Shown: piece by piece, positions 11,126-22,639 of the stretch
Layout of the letters: every line of letters starts with the position of its first letter
How positions within the stretch are numbered: the first letter of the stretch is position 1
Origin: Anaeramoeba flamelloides
Taxonomy: Eukaryota; Metamonada; Anaeramoebidae
Reading direction: 5' to 3'
Length of the DNA stretch: 64,000 bases
NCBI GenBank assembly: GCA_027625915.1
Contig: JANTQA010000026.1
Span: 4,650,001 to 4,714,000, forward strand
Made by a program: the position numbers and the translations under genes
The notes under the pieces: model-generated
Seen by the model: the letters and a program-made list of their open reading frames with translations, nothing else
What the model was told of the DNA's origin: nothing
The model's database searches: none

Positions 11126-11872
11126 ACTAATCGCTTGAATAAAAGAAATTATTCAGCAATTACATAACAGTTACCCTAATATTAACAATTAATAATCTTG
11201 TCAGGGATTATTTTCATGTCGATCATTTGTTTCAATTCCCCATATATACTTTTTTTTGTTATTGGAATTTTTTCATAATAATATTCTGATTTTTATCTTA
11301 TTTTTATTTATTTTCAATGGGATCTTTGATCTTTTTTTTTTCTTAATTTTATTTTTTGTTTTTTTTTAAGATCCTTTGAAATTTTATCCCCTACTTGAAT
11401 TTTTCTCTACTAGTTTTTTGGTCTATTTTTTTGTTTATTGCATAATTTTTTCAGACAAGAGTAGTACAATTTTATAACAATATTTTTGGTGGCCAGATAT
11501 TTCTTGAGTGGAGAGTAAAATTAACAGTTAAAGAAAAGAAGATTTAAGGATTTTTTACAAGGTTTCTTAAAGTTGGAGAAGAAAGAGTGAATTGATAAAG
11601 GCGAATAACACAGCAAACAAATATTCAAATAGTGAAGTTATTTACGTTTTCCTTTTTGAAATATTTTTACTTGGTTTTGAAGAAAGAATTTAATTGGTCG
11701 AAACGCAAATTTAGCTTGTAAAAAAGACTATAGGTGAAACTTTAAAGATTAAATGGGGTGATCCTAAAAAAAAAGATGTATTTACTGTAGTCAAATTAAA
11801 GCGTGCAAAAAAATTTAATGCGTGTTTCCAAATAAAAAGCTTGTTTTTTTGTTATAGAAAACCTATACATTA

Positions 11873-12260
11873 ACCAATCAAAGAAACCAATAATAAAGCC
11901 TAAAAAAATATGGTATTGGTTTCTTAAAGTTCTATTATTTAAAAAGAAATTCTAAAAATGAAGGATCAAATTGCAAAATTTATCTCAAAAAATAGAGTAA
12001 ATTTTTAAGAAACTTTTAAATTATAAAAAAAACAAAAAAATCAAAAAAACAGAATATTATGAAAAATTTTCAACTATTTACATGAATAATTTAAATTTTA
12101 CTGAAAATAACCAGGCCTTTACTTTCAAAATTGATTTGAGCTCAGGTATACTATTTGGTAGTAGATTGGATGTTACATTGGTACAAGAATAAAAAAAAGC
12201 ACGGATAATATTTTGAAACACGAATTATAGTCTTTGTGAACACATTATTTTGATCACTGT
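11873..12260 (+). repeat. Dispersed repeat R1, copy A (~390 bp)
   Basis: This is the best-preserved partner of 28051-28446. It opens with a small hairpin (AAAGAAACCAATA facing TATTGGTTTCTT) and contains ATGAAAAATTTTCAACTATTT, GGTATACTATTTGGT and AATAAAAAAAAGCAC. It ends at CATTATTTTGATCACT. It has no ORF, no tRNA-like boxes that I can see, and no clear target-site duplication. Confidence 0.85.
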
Positions 12261-13359
12261 AGGGTCATGTAACTAAATTTATCAAAATAATAATCAAGGA
12301 AAAAATTATTTTGTTATTATCTTGATTGTTCCTTTGGATACTATTTGTTGCAAAATAACTGAAACAAAATTTTCATTCAGCTTTCAAAAAAAAGACTTTT
12401 GTAAAATCCTGTAAAATTTCAAAATTTTTGATAATCCTTAAAACGGGCTTAAATTATTAATTTCCTCTGTTAAAAAATTGGGAACTTTTGATGGTTTATT
12501 TTCATTATTGTTATTGGAATGTGATTGTTTTTTTTACAAAGCTGACTGAAAATTTTGCTCTTTTTGTTTGACAATGAACAGTATTACAGATCTTGACCAC
12601 AAAAAAAAATTCGTAACTGGTTGTTGGTAAATTAATCTAACAATTTGTTCATTTGTATCTGTTAAGAAGATTTTTGGAAAATTTTGGAAAAAATTTCAAT
12701 TTTTTTTATTGTCTAAACAAGCTTTTATATTTATTTAACATTAAAATTGGGTAATTTGGTTCTTTGTTTTTCATTCTTTCGATTTTCAACAGAAAGTTAA
12801 ACGAAAATTTTGATACTTATATTTCCAACTAAAAACCATTGTAAAATAATTCAGAAAAATTCTTCAAATTTGGATTTCTTTGAAGAACAATTTTAGAAAT
12901 TACTCTCCGTTGTCTCAATAAGAAATTTTTATTAGAAAATAAAATTATCATTATTCATAACTTTTACCACTTGATAAATCACCCACAAAAATTTCAACAG
13001 TATTTTAAAGAGTCTTTCTCAATAGCCAAACTAAAATTCATTAAAAAACCTTTTTTTCAACGTTTCTTTCTTAAACAGCGTATAACTTTTCTAATATGGC
13101 CTATCTTGTTAAACATATTACCCATAATGCCTATAAGAATTAGCACTTTGAAAGCAATTGAACAACAAAACTTTTGAAAAAAAATTCTTCTTTTCAATTA
13201 CTTGCAAATTTAGAACACTTCAGACTAGATTGTTCGAGGAGCGATCCTTTCCAAAAATAACAGTTCAGTAAAACCTTCTTAAAGATTTTTTCCAAAAGAC
13301 TAACCATTTTTTTTCAAAAACATTCTTAATTATTACTTACTTGTTTGTCTTTTTTTTTT

Positions 13360-13363
13360 ATCT

Positions 13364-13396
<33 letters not shown>

Positions 13397-13510
13397 TGTG
13401 TCAGAAAAACTTTTTTCTTACTTTTTTCTTCTTTTTTTTTTTCTTTACTTTTTTTTTTTTTATTTTTATTTTTTTCTCCTATTTTCTATTTTTTTTTTTA
13501 TTTTCATAAT
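13360..13510 (+). promoter_or_regulatory. Poly-T-rich leader upstream of the COG2403 gene
   Basis: About 150 bases of nearly pure T with scattered C, A and G run up to roughly 30 bp before the start codon at 13539. An in-frame ATG at 13341 would extend the protein by 66 residues of Phe, Leu and Tyr. This is implausible as protein, so I treat it as untranslated leader. No defined promoter motif is recognised. Confidence 0.5.
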
Positions 13511-13538
13511 AATTGTTGTTAATAAATTTCAAATAGAA

Positions 13539-14879
13539 ATGACTGATCGTAAAAAAGTACTTATCATTGGTGCCGCAGGAAGGGATTTCCACAATTTCAA
13601 CTGTGTTTTCCGTGACAAAGAACAATTTGAAGTAATTTGCTTCACCGCCCAACAAATCCCAAAAATTGAAGGAAGAACATACCCACCTTCATTAGCAGGA
13701 AAACTCTACCCAGAAGGTATTCCAATTTTCCCAGAAATCAAACTCGAAGAATTAATCAAAAAACACAAAATTGACACTTGTTATTTATCATACTCCGATT
13801 TAAATCACCTTGATGTAATGGATCTCGGATCAAGAGTATTATCTGCAGGATCAAACTTTGAACTCATTGCTCCAAAGGATACCATGATCAAATCCAAAAA
13901 GCCAGTTGTTGCTGTCGTCGCTGTCAGAACTGGATGTGGAAAATCCCAAACCTCGAGATATGTTGCCAAGATGCTCAGAGAAGCCGGTTTAACCCCAGTT
14001 GTCATCAGACATCCAATGCCATATGGCGATCTCGAAAAACAAACCTGGCAAAGATTCGGATGTTACGAAGATCTTGAAAAGCACAAGGTCACCATCGAAG
14101 AACGTGAAGAATATGAAATGCATATTAAATTCGGTACAATTGTCTACGCTGGTGTCGACTACTTCCAAATCTTGGAACAAGCCGAAAAGGAAGCAGACGT
14201 CATCCTCTGGGACGGTGGTAACAACGACACACCATTTTACTTACCAGACCTTTTCATCACCATCGCCGATCCACTCCGTGTTGGTCATGAACTCACCTAC
14301 TACCCAGGTGCTCTTAACATCAGAATGGCTAGCGTAATTGTCATCAACAAGGCTAACACCGCCACCAAAGAACAACTCACCCAACTCAAGAAAAACATTG
14401 CCAAGGTCAACCCAGAAGCCATTGTCATTGTTGGTGCCTCCAAGGTTGTCGCCAAAAACCCAGAAAACATCAAAGGTAAAAAGGTCCTCTTGATCGAAGA
14501 CGGTCCAACACTCACACACGGTGAAATGACCTTCGGTGCCGCTAAGGTTGCTGCTGACCAAGAAGGTGCACTCGAAATCATCGACCCAAAACCATACCTC
14601 GTCGGTTCATTGATCGATGTCTTCAAGAAATACTCCCACGTCTCCGGATTTTTACCAGCTATGGGATACTGGGACGAACAAATCCAAGACCTCGAAAAAA
14701 CCATCAACGCAGTCCCATGTGACAGTGTTGTCATCGGTACACCAATGGATTTAACCACATTAATCAACATTGAAAAACCAACTTCATTCGTTGAATACGA
14801 TCTCGTCGATATGGATGGTGAATTAAGTCTCTCCACATATGTCACCAAATTCATCGAAGAATTCTGTAAAAAAAACTAA
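13539..14879 (+). CDS. Cyclic 2,3-diphosphoglycerate synthetase-like P-loop protein (COG2403 type), 446 aa
   Basis: The family is known mainly from archaea and anaerobic or thermophilic bacteria and is annotated as predicted GTPase or cDPG-synthetase-like; its physiological reaction is not settled. Visible marks: a Rossmann-like N-terminus (KVLIIGAAGRDFHNF), an atypical Walker A loop RTGCGKSQTSR (Lys135) and the diagnostic WDGGNNDTPF (Asp225-Asp230) followed by PDLFITIADPLRVGHE. Length fits the family. The start at MTDRKK replaces an upstream in-frame ATG that would add a poly-Phe leader. From about residue 110 the codons are dominated by C-ending forms (ACC, GTC, ATC, CTC), unlike every neighbour, which suggests strong expression. 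No intron is seen. It is likely an ancient acquisition from prokaryotes (inference). Confidence 0.85.
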   Translation: MTDRKKVLIIGAAGRDFHNFNCVFRDKEQFEVICFTAQQIPKIEGRTYPPSLAGKLYPEGIPIFPEIKLEELIKKHKIDTCYLSYSDLNHLDVMDLGSRVLSAGSNFELIAPKDTMIKSKKPVVAVVAVRTGCGKSQTSRYVAKMLREAGLTPVVIRHPMPYGDLEKQTWQRFGCYEDLEKHKVTIEEREEYEMHIKFGTIVYAGVDYFQILEQAEKEADVILWDGGNNDTPFYLPDLFITIADPLRVGHELTYYPGALNIRMASVIVINKANTATKEQLTQLKKNIAKVNPEAIVIVGASKVVAKNPENIKGKKVLLIEDGPTLTHGEMTFGAAKVAADQEGALEIIDPKPYLVGSLIDVFKKYSHVSGFLPAMGYWDEQIQDLEKTINAVPCDSVVIGTPMDLTTLINIEKPTSFVEYDLVDMDGELSLSTYVTKFIEEFCKKN

Positions 14880-17800
14880 ATCTCCTTATTTAATAATTTG
14901 ATAGTTTAAAGAAACTTCTTTTTATCACAATTATCATCAACTCCCTATTCTCTTTTGGTTTTTATCAGATCGAAAGTTTCGAGAAATTATGTCCTATTTC
15001 TTATTCTTTTCGATAAAATTATTCATTTGTTCAAAAACAAGATTTACTTTTAAATATATTAGTATTTTCTAATTTTTTCAATTGGATGCTTTTGAAATAA
15101 AGATCGCTGTCTCCTTCTTCGTTTTAGTTTTTCTGTTTTTTTTTTTTTTTATTAAAGTTTAATTTTCCAATTGTTCTATTTTTTTGATTAGTTTTTTCGA
15201 TATTTTTTGATCCATTCATTTTGATTACATAAGATGAATTATTTGATGAAAGAATTTTTCATGAACAAGTTAAAAACAGATTATCAATTCCAAAAAAAAA
15301 TGATAAGAGACCTTTTAAAAAATGAACTGTTTTAAAACTTTCTGAAGGTTTATATTTTAAAAAAAGATAGAATTTTTCAGAATTTAAAATTTTTCAAAGT
15401 TTTCTGTTTAAATAAAGTAAGAGTTCCTCCTTTAAATATGACGTCTGGCTTTGGTGGGAAGGAAAGTTCTTTTTTTAAAGATATAAGTACATTTATGAAA
15501 TTTTGAGTGCCACTATTTATGTGACACTCAAATTCTTTAAATCATTTCTTTAACCAAATATATTGATTTTTTGATAAATACTGAAGTGTGCTATATGTTA
15601 ATATATGATATTTTCATCCCAACTATAAAATGAATTCAAAAAAATGAAAAAAAGGCCAAGAAAAAATAGATATAAAAATCAAACATTCCTCGATCTTATC
15701 TGTAACATTTGATACAAATACTTCTTTTTTAATTTGGTTCTATTAAATTCTTCATGGAAATACCTTTGTTTGTAAAATTAGTGATTAACAAATTACTTTT
15801 TATTTCAAAAGAAAATTCCAAAATGAATTTAAAATTCCTATTTTTATTTAATTTATCTATTTCTTGTTGGGTTCAGAAAATAGGAAATTTATTGAATTAT
15901 TCATCAGAAATAAAGATTTATTGGGCAAATTCATTTGATTTTATAATTATATATATTTTCTTTTAAATTGAGAACCCAAAAACATTTCTGAATTCTGATT
16001 GAATTTTTTTCTGAAAATTTCTTTTGTTTTGGGTTGAATCTTTTATAACTGGTTCTTTTATTCCGAAAATTCAATCCTAATATTTTGATTTTCACTCAAT
16101 ATTCTTTATATAAGGTTTTGTTTGATAAAAAATTTGAAACTAGAATTTTTGAAGGTTAATTTGTAAAAAAGGTTTTTGTAAAACAATAATATTTAGGAAC
16201 GGTGTGAGAAATTCAAGGTTATAAATTGTTTGGATTATTTGAATTGAAGAAGAAAAAGAAGAAAAATCTTAAAAATATACTTTTATCGATTTTTTTTATT
16301 TCTCATTCTTGATTTCAACATATTTATTTGGAAAGGTGATCTTTCTTGTTTGGCCTTCGAAAGGAAAATATTTTTTTCAAACACACATCTTTTTGGGTCT
16401 ATTTTTTTATTTTTTTTCGGGCTCACTCTTTGATTAATTTTAATCGTTCGTATAAACACATTTTTAAGATCCATAAAATAATTTAATAAAACAAAAAATT
16501 TAAAAAAAAAAAAATGTTCCAAATAATCAAATAATGAACGATTCAATATCGAATTAATTTATATCAACTTTCTTTTCACAAATAGAGCAGTGTATGGTGT
16601 TTTGCTTTCAAAGTCTCAATATCTGGTGGCATTCAAAAAATATTTTTTCGGGAAGATTTTCACAATTAAAAATTTTCAAAATTGGTAAAATGTACTTTTG
16701 TAAAAAAAGTTATAACTTTATAAAAACAGAAAACAATCAAAAAGACTTCGGCCAAACAAAACCCAAATAAAAAAAGGTTCCCCCCTTTTAAAAGAACTTA
16801 AATTTTAAATTAAAGAGTTTTTTGTTTAAAGAATTATTATTCTTAATTTTTATATTGATAAAATTATATTTTAAATTAGTTAACTAAATATTATCATATA
16901 AAATACCCTATCCTGAAAATAAACATAATTTAAACTTTTAAAAGTTGTTTTTTTGAGTTATTGGTCATTAAAAAACAAGAAAAGTTTTCCAAAGTGAGGA
17001 GTTATTGTAATGAAAATTGATTTGTCAAATTTATTAAAATTTTTTTAATAATTTTTTTTTTACTATAGATAACTAATCAAAAAGAAATCAAGAACAAATC
17101 CTAATTTTCCGAAATGTATCTTCTATATTTTTTATGTTAAGGAAATAAGTACATTTTCACATTTTGAACATTTTTTATTACAAAAACTGAATTAAAAAAA
17201 TTTTTTTTGAGTATCAGGGAAATTGAAACTTTTAACCAAAATATCATTTAATACTCTAGTTATGAAAAGAACTCAAGCAAATCAGAGTTGAATCTTTCAT
17301 TTTTCGATTTTTTGAACATTTTTTTTATTAAAACTTTAGTTTTATTAAATTATTTTATGGATCTAGAAAGTTATATATAAGAATGATTGAAATTACTCCT
17401 TGAACAAACGAAGAACTAAACTGGAAACTTTATACAGGAGGCTGACATTGTTTGGGTATTTATTTTAAAATCAAAGGATCAAGCAAATGCCTTAAAAGTA
17501 AAAAAAATTCAAACTGACATTTGAATAATGAATGGGAAAAAAATTTTCACTTCATTTGATATTTTTTCTTGATACCAACAAATTTCCAAGAAATAGATCG
17601 TAATTGAGATTCTATTGGTTTGTTTGATCCTTTTTTGTGGTATATTGATTGGTGTTCTCTATATATTTGATTTGGCACCTTTTTCTACCAGATATTTATT
17701 CTGTGAACGAACAACCCTAAAAAAGGGTTTGATTTCAGAATTGAAAACAAGATGATCATCTGAAAAATAATCTCTTTTAAATTTCAAATACCAGAAGCAC

Positions 17801-18521
17801 AATGATCAGGTGATGTACCCTTAGGAGTTGTTAAAAGGAAATAGTATTTGATAAAAAAAATATTGTTATCTTTAAAAATACTCTTAAATGGTTTTTGATG
17901 ATGATCTTTAACAACCTTTTTTGAAATAAAAGTAAAATTTTGAGCAGATTTTTTCATTAATGTTTGTTAATTCCTAATTTTGAATTCTCTTTATTTTTCT
18001 TATTTTGTTTTTGACTCTTTGAAATTCCTCCTTTCTTTTTCTTTTCTTTTTTTTTTTGTTGTTCGAAAAGGTTGTTTGAATTATTTTTGTAAAAACATTT
18101 TACCATCAACAAAAGATCCAAATATTAAGATTTTTTGAAGCAAATCTTATTGTTTAACAATGGAGCAGTTGAAATACCCGTCTTAAGGTTACAAACCTAT
18201 TTTAAAAATTAGTTTCTTTAAAAAGGAACAAAACGATTCCAATTGTTTGCATTTTTTTGTCAACCTAAAAAAGTATACCACAAAAGGAAAAAAGAAAAAA
18301 ATGACTCTCTGATTTGTTACATATTTTTTTTCGAATCCTCTCTGAAAGAAGAAAAACCTTACTACTAAACAAGACTAAATCCTTTAATAGCTTCAAAATG
18401 TACAAACTAATTTATCAAACAATTTAAAAAACATCTATTCCAATAATCATTTTTTCTAATTTACTGGGTTGTTGAACAGCACCTTCTTTTTTGAAAACAA
18501 TTATTAAAAAACAAACGAAGA
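14880..18521. other. Intergenic spacer with the large repeat R2
   Basis: About 3.6 kb of A/T-rich sequence has no gene that I can support. The R2 repeat occupies 15474-16648. Open frames at 15754-15966 (+) and 16283-16546 (-) fall inside R2 and are not kept open in the second R2 copy, so they are not genes. Confidence 0.6.
15474..16648 (+). repeat. Dispersed repeat R2, copy A (~1.2 kb)
   Basis: This aligns by eye along its whole length with 31124-32283 in the same orientation. Shared blocks include TAAGTACATTT, TTGATCTTATCT-like, GTGATTAACAAATTACTTTTTATTTC, TATAAACACATTT..AGATCCA and the terminal TTTCA...CTGGTG. Divergence is considerable and no frame is conserved, so it is a non-coding, probably old, mobile-element remnant of unknown class. 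Confidence 0.8.
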
Positions 18522-18603
18522 ATGGATCCAAAAAAAGAGTTTAACAACAACAAAAACCCTTTCGATCCTCAAAGCGGTGCTTTTCTCCAAAATAACGTTC
18601 CAA
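18522..18603 (+). CDS. TAF11: Probable exon 1 of the TAF11 gene
   Basis: The ATG opens a short coding-like segment, MDPKKEFNNNKNPF then DPQSGAFLQNNVP. It ends one base into a codon at the donor GTAATT (18604). The acceptor of the TAF11 main exon (AATATAG, ending 24717) requires exactly one carried-over base, so the phases agree, and the junction codon reads AGA (Arg). Donors of the form GTAA are also used in the G-alpha gene of this window. The implied intron is 6114 bp. The join rests on phase, splice sites and composition only, and additional small exons between cannot be excluded. Confidence 0.5.
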
Positions 18604-19072
18604 GTAATTATTTTTTTTTTTTTTCCTTTTCTGATCCAAAGCTGTTCAAATTTATGTAACTTCTTGAATTTCAATTGGACTACGAGACAAACCCCAAAAC
18701 AAACAAATCTATTTTTGTTCCTTTTCTTTTGTTATTCAGTTAAAAGCATTTATTGAAACCAAAACTTTCCCTTCTAGTTTTTTGTCAAATTAAAAAAGCA
18801 CCCACCGAAGCCACAATAAAGATCCAAACTCACTTTTTTCAAAAAAGCTTGGAATAAAAGTTATTAAAAAAGATGAAGTACATTTTTAAAACAAAACAAA
18901 AGAATCCCCAACATTTTTAAAAACCCTAACAGGAGATCTTTTTCTTAATCATCAGATCTTATCGAAAAAAAATATGAAAATGATACAGCTGTTTGAAACA
19001 AGCTAAAAACCTATGTTTAACAAAGTCCAGACTCAAAGTTTTCAAAAGTGTTTCTCAAACTACTTTTGCCAA

Positions 19073-19231
19073 CCAACCCTACCATTAAAATTTATAAGAC
19101 ATAGAAACTGATTGACTATTTTAAAATTGTCCTTTATGAAATGATACAAAGCGAATTTTCCATTTCATAAAAGACAATTTTATAATAGACAACCAATTTC
19201 TATGTCTTATAAAATTTCACTGTAGGCTTGG
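19073..19231. mobile_element. Palindromic MITE-like element (159 bp)
   Basis: Arms of about 65 bp face each other. The left arm reads CCAACCCTACC..AAATTTATAAGACATAGAAA, and the right arm ends with TTTCTATGTCTTATAAAATTT..GTAGGCTTGG. The arm ends match the terminal inverted repeats of the larger element at 19344-19876, so both belong to one family. There is no coding capacity. Confidence 0.75.
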
Positions 19232-19263
19232 AATGACTTTAAAACACTAAGGATACACTTTTC

Positions 19264-20003
19264 AAATGTATTCTTCAGAGAAACTACGAATCTGATTCCA
19301 TTATATTGGTTCAGGCGAGTACTATCTTTTAATCCAAATATTACAGCCGTTCCAAACCTACCGTGAAATTTGACAGACATAGAAATTGACTTTTTGTCTC
19401 TGTTAAATACAAAAAAAAAAATCTTCGGTTATACGATATCACATAATTTTATGGTTTGACATAGGCTTTTTTAAAAAATTTCTTATATTATAAACATTAG
19501 AGAAAAAAATCTTGTTCTTATATGAAATAAATTCAAAAATCCAAAACAAAGTTTCCAAAGATCCAAGATAGAATTTAATAATCACTTTGAAATGGCCTTG
19601 CCTTTTGATTTTAAGGTGCTTAGAAATAAAGTTCCACCAAAAACCACCAAAAACCTGAAAATTTTTCAAAATTATTGATCATTTCAAAGAAGTTGTGGTG
19701 AAAAATTCAAATTTTTAATATTTTATCGATGATAAAATTTTGTTCTATTATAAAATTTCACTGTTTGTAATAGGCTATCACATAACCATAAAAACCTGCC
19801 ATATAAAGGAAAATGTGATTGTAGAAAATGAATTTTCTGTTTATCATCGATTTCATGGTAGGGGTTGGAACGGCTGTAAAATAAAAACCAAAAAAACTAC
19901 ATTTTTTGTAAAAATAATTTATTTTATTATTTTGAGAAAAGATCGTATTTACCTGAACCAAAATGAAAGGATAAAATTTGCGGAATGTATCTGAAGAATT
20001 CAT
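19264..20003. repeat. Outer inverted repeat around the 533-bp element
   Basis: The left arm at 19264-19338 (TGTATTCTTCAG, GGTTCAGG, ATCTTTT) is mirrored by 19925-20003 (AAAAGATC, CCTGAACC, TGTATCTGAAGAATTC). The TA-flanked element at 19344-19876 sits between the arms. This suggests insertion of one inverted-repeat element inside an older one. Confidence 0.6.
19344..19876. mobile_element. Tc1/mariner-like non-autonomous element (533 bp)
   Basis: The terminal inverted repeats are CAGCCGTTCCAAACCTACC on the left and GGTAGGGGTTGGAACGGCTG on the right, each bordered directly by TA, the target duplication expected for Tc1/mariner/pogo transposons. The interior is A/T-rich with no transposase. Open frames across the right half are short and unlike any transposase. 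Confidence 0.75.
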
Positions 20004-20237
20004 TTAGAGCACCCACCCTTAAAGAAACAAGCTTCATTAGATTCTAATATTTTCATGTTATGCCTTAAGTCCGTAAAATAATAAATTACAATTAGGACAA
20101 TTGAATATATAAAAAGTTTTTAAGGGAATAAACAGAGTTATTTTGCAATTTTTGACAAAATAATTTTTATTATACGTACTTGGTAGCGACAAAATAGTCA
20201 GTTACTTTAGGGGGGTGTACCAATTGAAAATAATCCT

Positions 20238-20269
20238 AGAAATCTCATAGCGAAACGAGCGAGATTTCT
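20238..20269 (+). other. Perfect 9-bp stem-loop
   Basis: AGAAATCTC and GAGATTTCT enclose a 14-base GC-richer loop containing GCGAAACGAGC. This is unusual in such A/T-rich surroundings. It could belong to a structured RNA or to a mobile-element end. No known RNA family is recognised. Confidence 0.35.
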
Positions 20270-20770
20270 GCAGTTATTTTGTAAAGGCTTAGTATAATAC
20301 AGATTATTGGGAAAACAGTGCAAAATAAGGCGGGTTATTTGCCGAGACTCAAAATAATTAAATAAAAAATAATTAAGAAAATAAAAACACATTACAACTT
20401 TCATAAGAAATTGCCCGAGACCAGAACGACACCGTCCGAGAACTACAAGTATACTCAACTTATTTTTCGACAAGTAGATTTATCTTAAATGAATGATGTT
20501 CAATTTTCAGAAAAAACTCTGATTTAGATTTCGAAAATCAAAAATAAAGACCAGTTTTTTATGCTTTGAGAAAAAAAAATTCAGTTTCAATTTATTATTA
20601 TTTTAACCAATTGAAGAAAAATTTTTGAAATGATGAAAGAAAAGAAAAAAACTCTCACCATATTTGATGTTGGTCAACCCCAAAGCTAATTGGAGATTTT
20701 TTTTTTTTTTTTTTTTTGTTACAAGATTTAATGGTAGTAAAAAAAACTTGTTTGGTGCATTCAAGTTCAC

Positions 20771-21001
20771 TCAAAAATGAAAGTAATTGATTAAAAATAA
20801 ATGAAAGAATTGTTTTTTTAAGAAAAAAAGGTGGCCAGGAATGGTGAAAGCCTTTTTTCGACTGTTATGTTGTTGGCATGTTTCACCATTTTTTTGTGAA
20901 TCATGGTGTTTAGGATGTAGCCCTAAATAAAGATTGAGAGTGAACTTGCGATACCGTGTTCTTTCAAATTTTCCACAAACACAACAATAACGAGAAGTCA
21001 T
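20771..21001 (-). CDS. Antisense ORF with C2CH-like Cys/His pattern (76 aa), unknown
   Basis: On the minus strand an ATG opens a frame that starts TSRYCCVCGKFERTRYRKF and continues with a His-rich piece (HPKHH) and GETCQQHNSRKK. The spacing C-x2-C-x32-C-x2-H recalls a C2CH zinc site (THAP-like spacing is close), but the Trp and Pro signatures of THAP domains are missing. The last ~25 residues are Phe/Leu-rich and look non-coding. It is antisense inside the proposed TAF11 intron. It could be a first exon of a small antisense gene, a transposon-derived fragment, or chance. Confidence 0.3.
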   Translation of the reverse strand: MTSRYCCVCGKFERTRYRKFTLNLYLGLHPKHHDSQKNGETCQQHNSRKKAFTIPGHLFFLKKQFFHLFLINYFHF

Positions 21002-22639
21002 AGTGGAAATACAAATAAGAGAAGGGGAGAGTTGTAAAAATTAAAAAAAAAAAAATGACAACTCATAGTTTTTTCCTTATGATTATATTCGTTCTCAAAT
21101 ATTAGAATAATCATCAGTTTGGAACCATGAACAAATAAAGTCGTTCGGGTTTCGGACAATTTCTTATGAAAGTGTACAATGTGTTTTTATTAATTTTCTT
21201 TTCTGTTATTCATTCTACTTGTTTGTTAAGTAATTTACTATATCTACACCCTCTTAAAATTCCCAATTTCAAAACACTCCAAAAAGTCAAAATTTACAAG
21301 TCTTTTGATTTTTCTATCCGTATAAATTTTGAATAAATTTTTCTGGTTCTTATTTTTCTAATCCCGTCATTGGCCTCTTCAAAAATTAAGATCATATCTT
21401 AATTTCCCTAATTTGTTATTTGAAAACATTATTTGTTCTTGTAAATTTAATTAATCCTAAATCATGGAATTTTGAAATATTATTTTGATGAACAAATTCT
21501 ATTTTAATAGTTTATGGACAAATGATCACATAATGCTTGATAACTTTTCTATTTATACTGCTTTCAATTTCTCTGTTTTAACTGAGCGAAAAATTTTGAT
21601 GTTAACAAATTCAAATCGTTAAATGATATTTTGGTAATATCGTCCATGATCTTATTATTCTTATTATTATTTTCTTCTTGTATAAATTCTTACCAACGTT
21701 TTTTGAAGAACATCGATCGGAATTTATGACATTTTTTTGGTATTGAACTGTTCTTAATTTTATAAGTCCCTTCTTGTGATAAAGTTATTTCATATCGACT
21801 TCTTCTATTTTGGTAAATAATTCTTATTTATTTTCTTCTTTTTGGAAGATATCTATTTCATTATTAATTATTTTATTGGTAAATTTTGAAATTAAATTGT
21901 TTTTTACTTTTTGGAAAAATAACATTTTGAACTCGATTAAAGTTGAAAAAAACTGATCAAAATTTATCCAAAAATGGTTCTGGTAGTATTTTTTGGATTA
22001 AATTGGTTATTCTTTTTCTGTTTTACTGCCTTTGGTGGTTTTAACTTGGAGAGATAAAAATTATATATAATGTACTTTGATCACAACCAAATTAGCTTCT
22101 ACTCTAGTTAAGTATAACATTTTTGAACATACATTTAACCTCTGCTAAATTGATCATTTGATACATTTAACATAATGTTAAAGTGTCAAAATGAGACGAA
22201 TAACTAAAATTAAATTTGCTTGAAAAATAATCCCAAAACCTTTTAGCGAATTTATATAATAGAGTATTTGATGATCTCTTTTTCAATTCATAAATAAAGT
22301 TTAAAAAATCGAGATTATTTTTACAAAAATCGCGATATTGTATAAAATTGTAATAATCAATAAAATAGTGATAATTAGATACAAATCGTGATATTCTATA
22401 AAATCTTGACAATTATCTAAAAATAGTGATAAATGTTAAAATATCTTTATTTATTGATTTATTGAGAAAAAGGAGTGATTAAAGAAAATTTATCACAATA
22501 AAAGAAAAGAGAAGAAGAAAAAAAATTAAAATATTATAATAAAAAAATAATAATATCATTTGCAAGACCAAATTAAACACTTATCTTCCCCCCGCCGTTA
22601 GATTGTTATGAGTTTTCCATTTTAATCCGAAAATAAATA

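Larger units (their letters stand above)
9969..13538. other. Intergenic spacer with one dispersed repeat
   Basis: About 3.6 kb of A/T-rich spacer separates two plus-strand genes. It holds the R1 repeat copy at 11873-12260 and the R7 fragment at 11031-11125. An open frame at 12971-13177 is somewhat less A/T-rich but starts without ATG and matches nothing I recognise. The last ~200 bases are almost pure T and form the leader of the next gene. Confidence 0.6.

Noticed and set aside
13341-13538. N-terminal extension of the COG2403 protein by 66 residues
   Set aside because: The extension is almost only Phe, Leu and Tyr from a poly-T leader, while the family normally begins at the KVLIIGAAG segment.
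15754-16546. Open frames inside repeat R2
   Set aside because: They are not preserved in the second R2 copy, so coding is unlikely.
22167-22412. Minus-strand 81-aa ORF rich in Tyr, Phe and Asn
   Set aside because: It arises from quasi-periodic AATCGTGATATT-type A/T-rich sequence and shows no family features.
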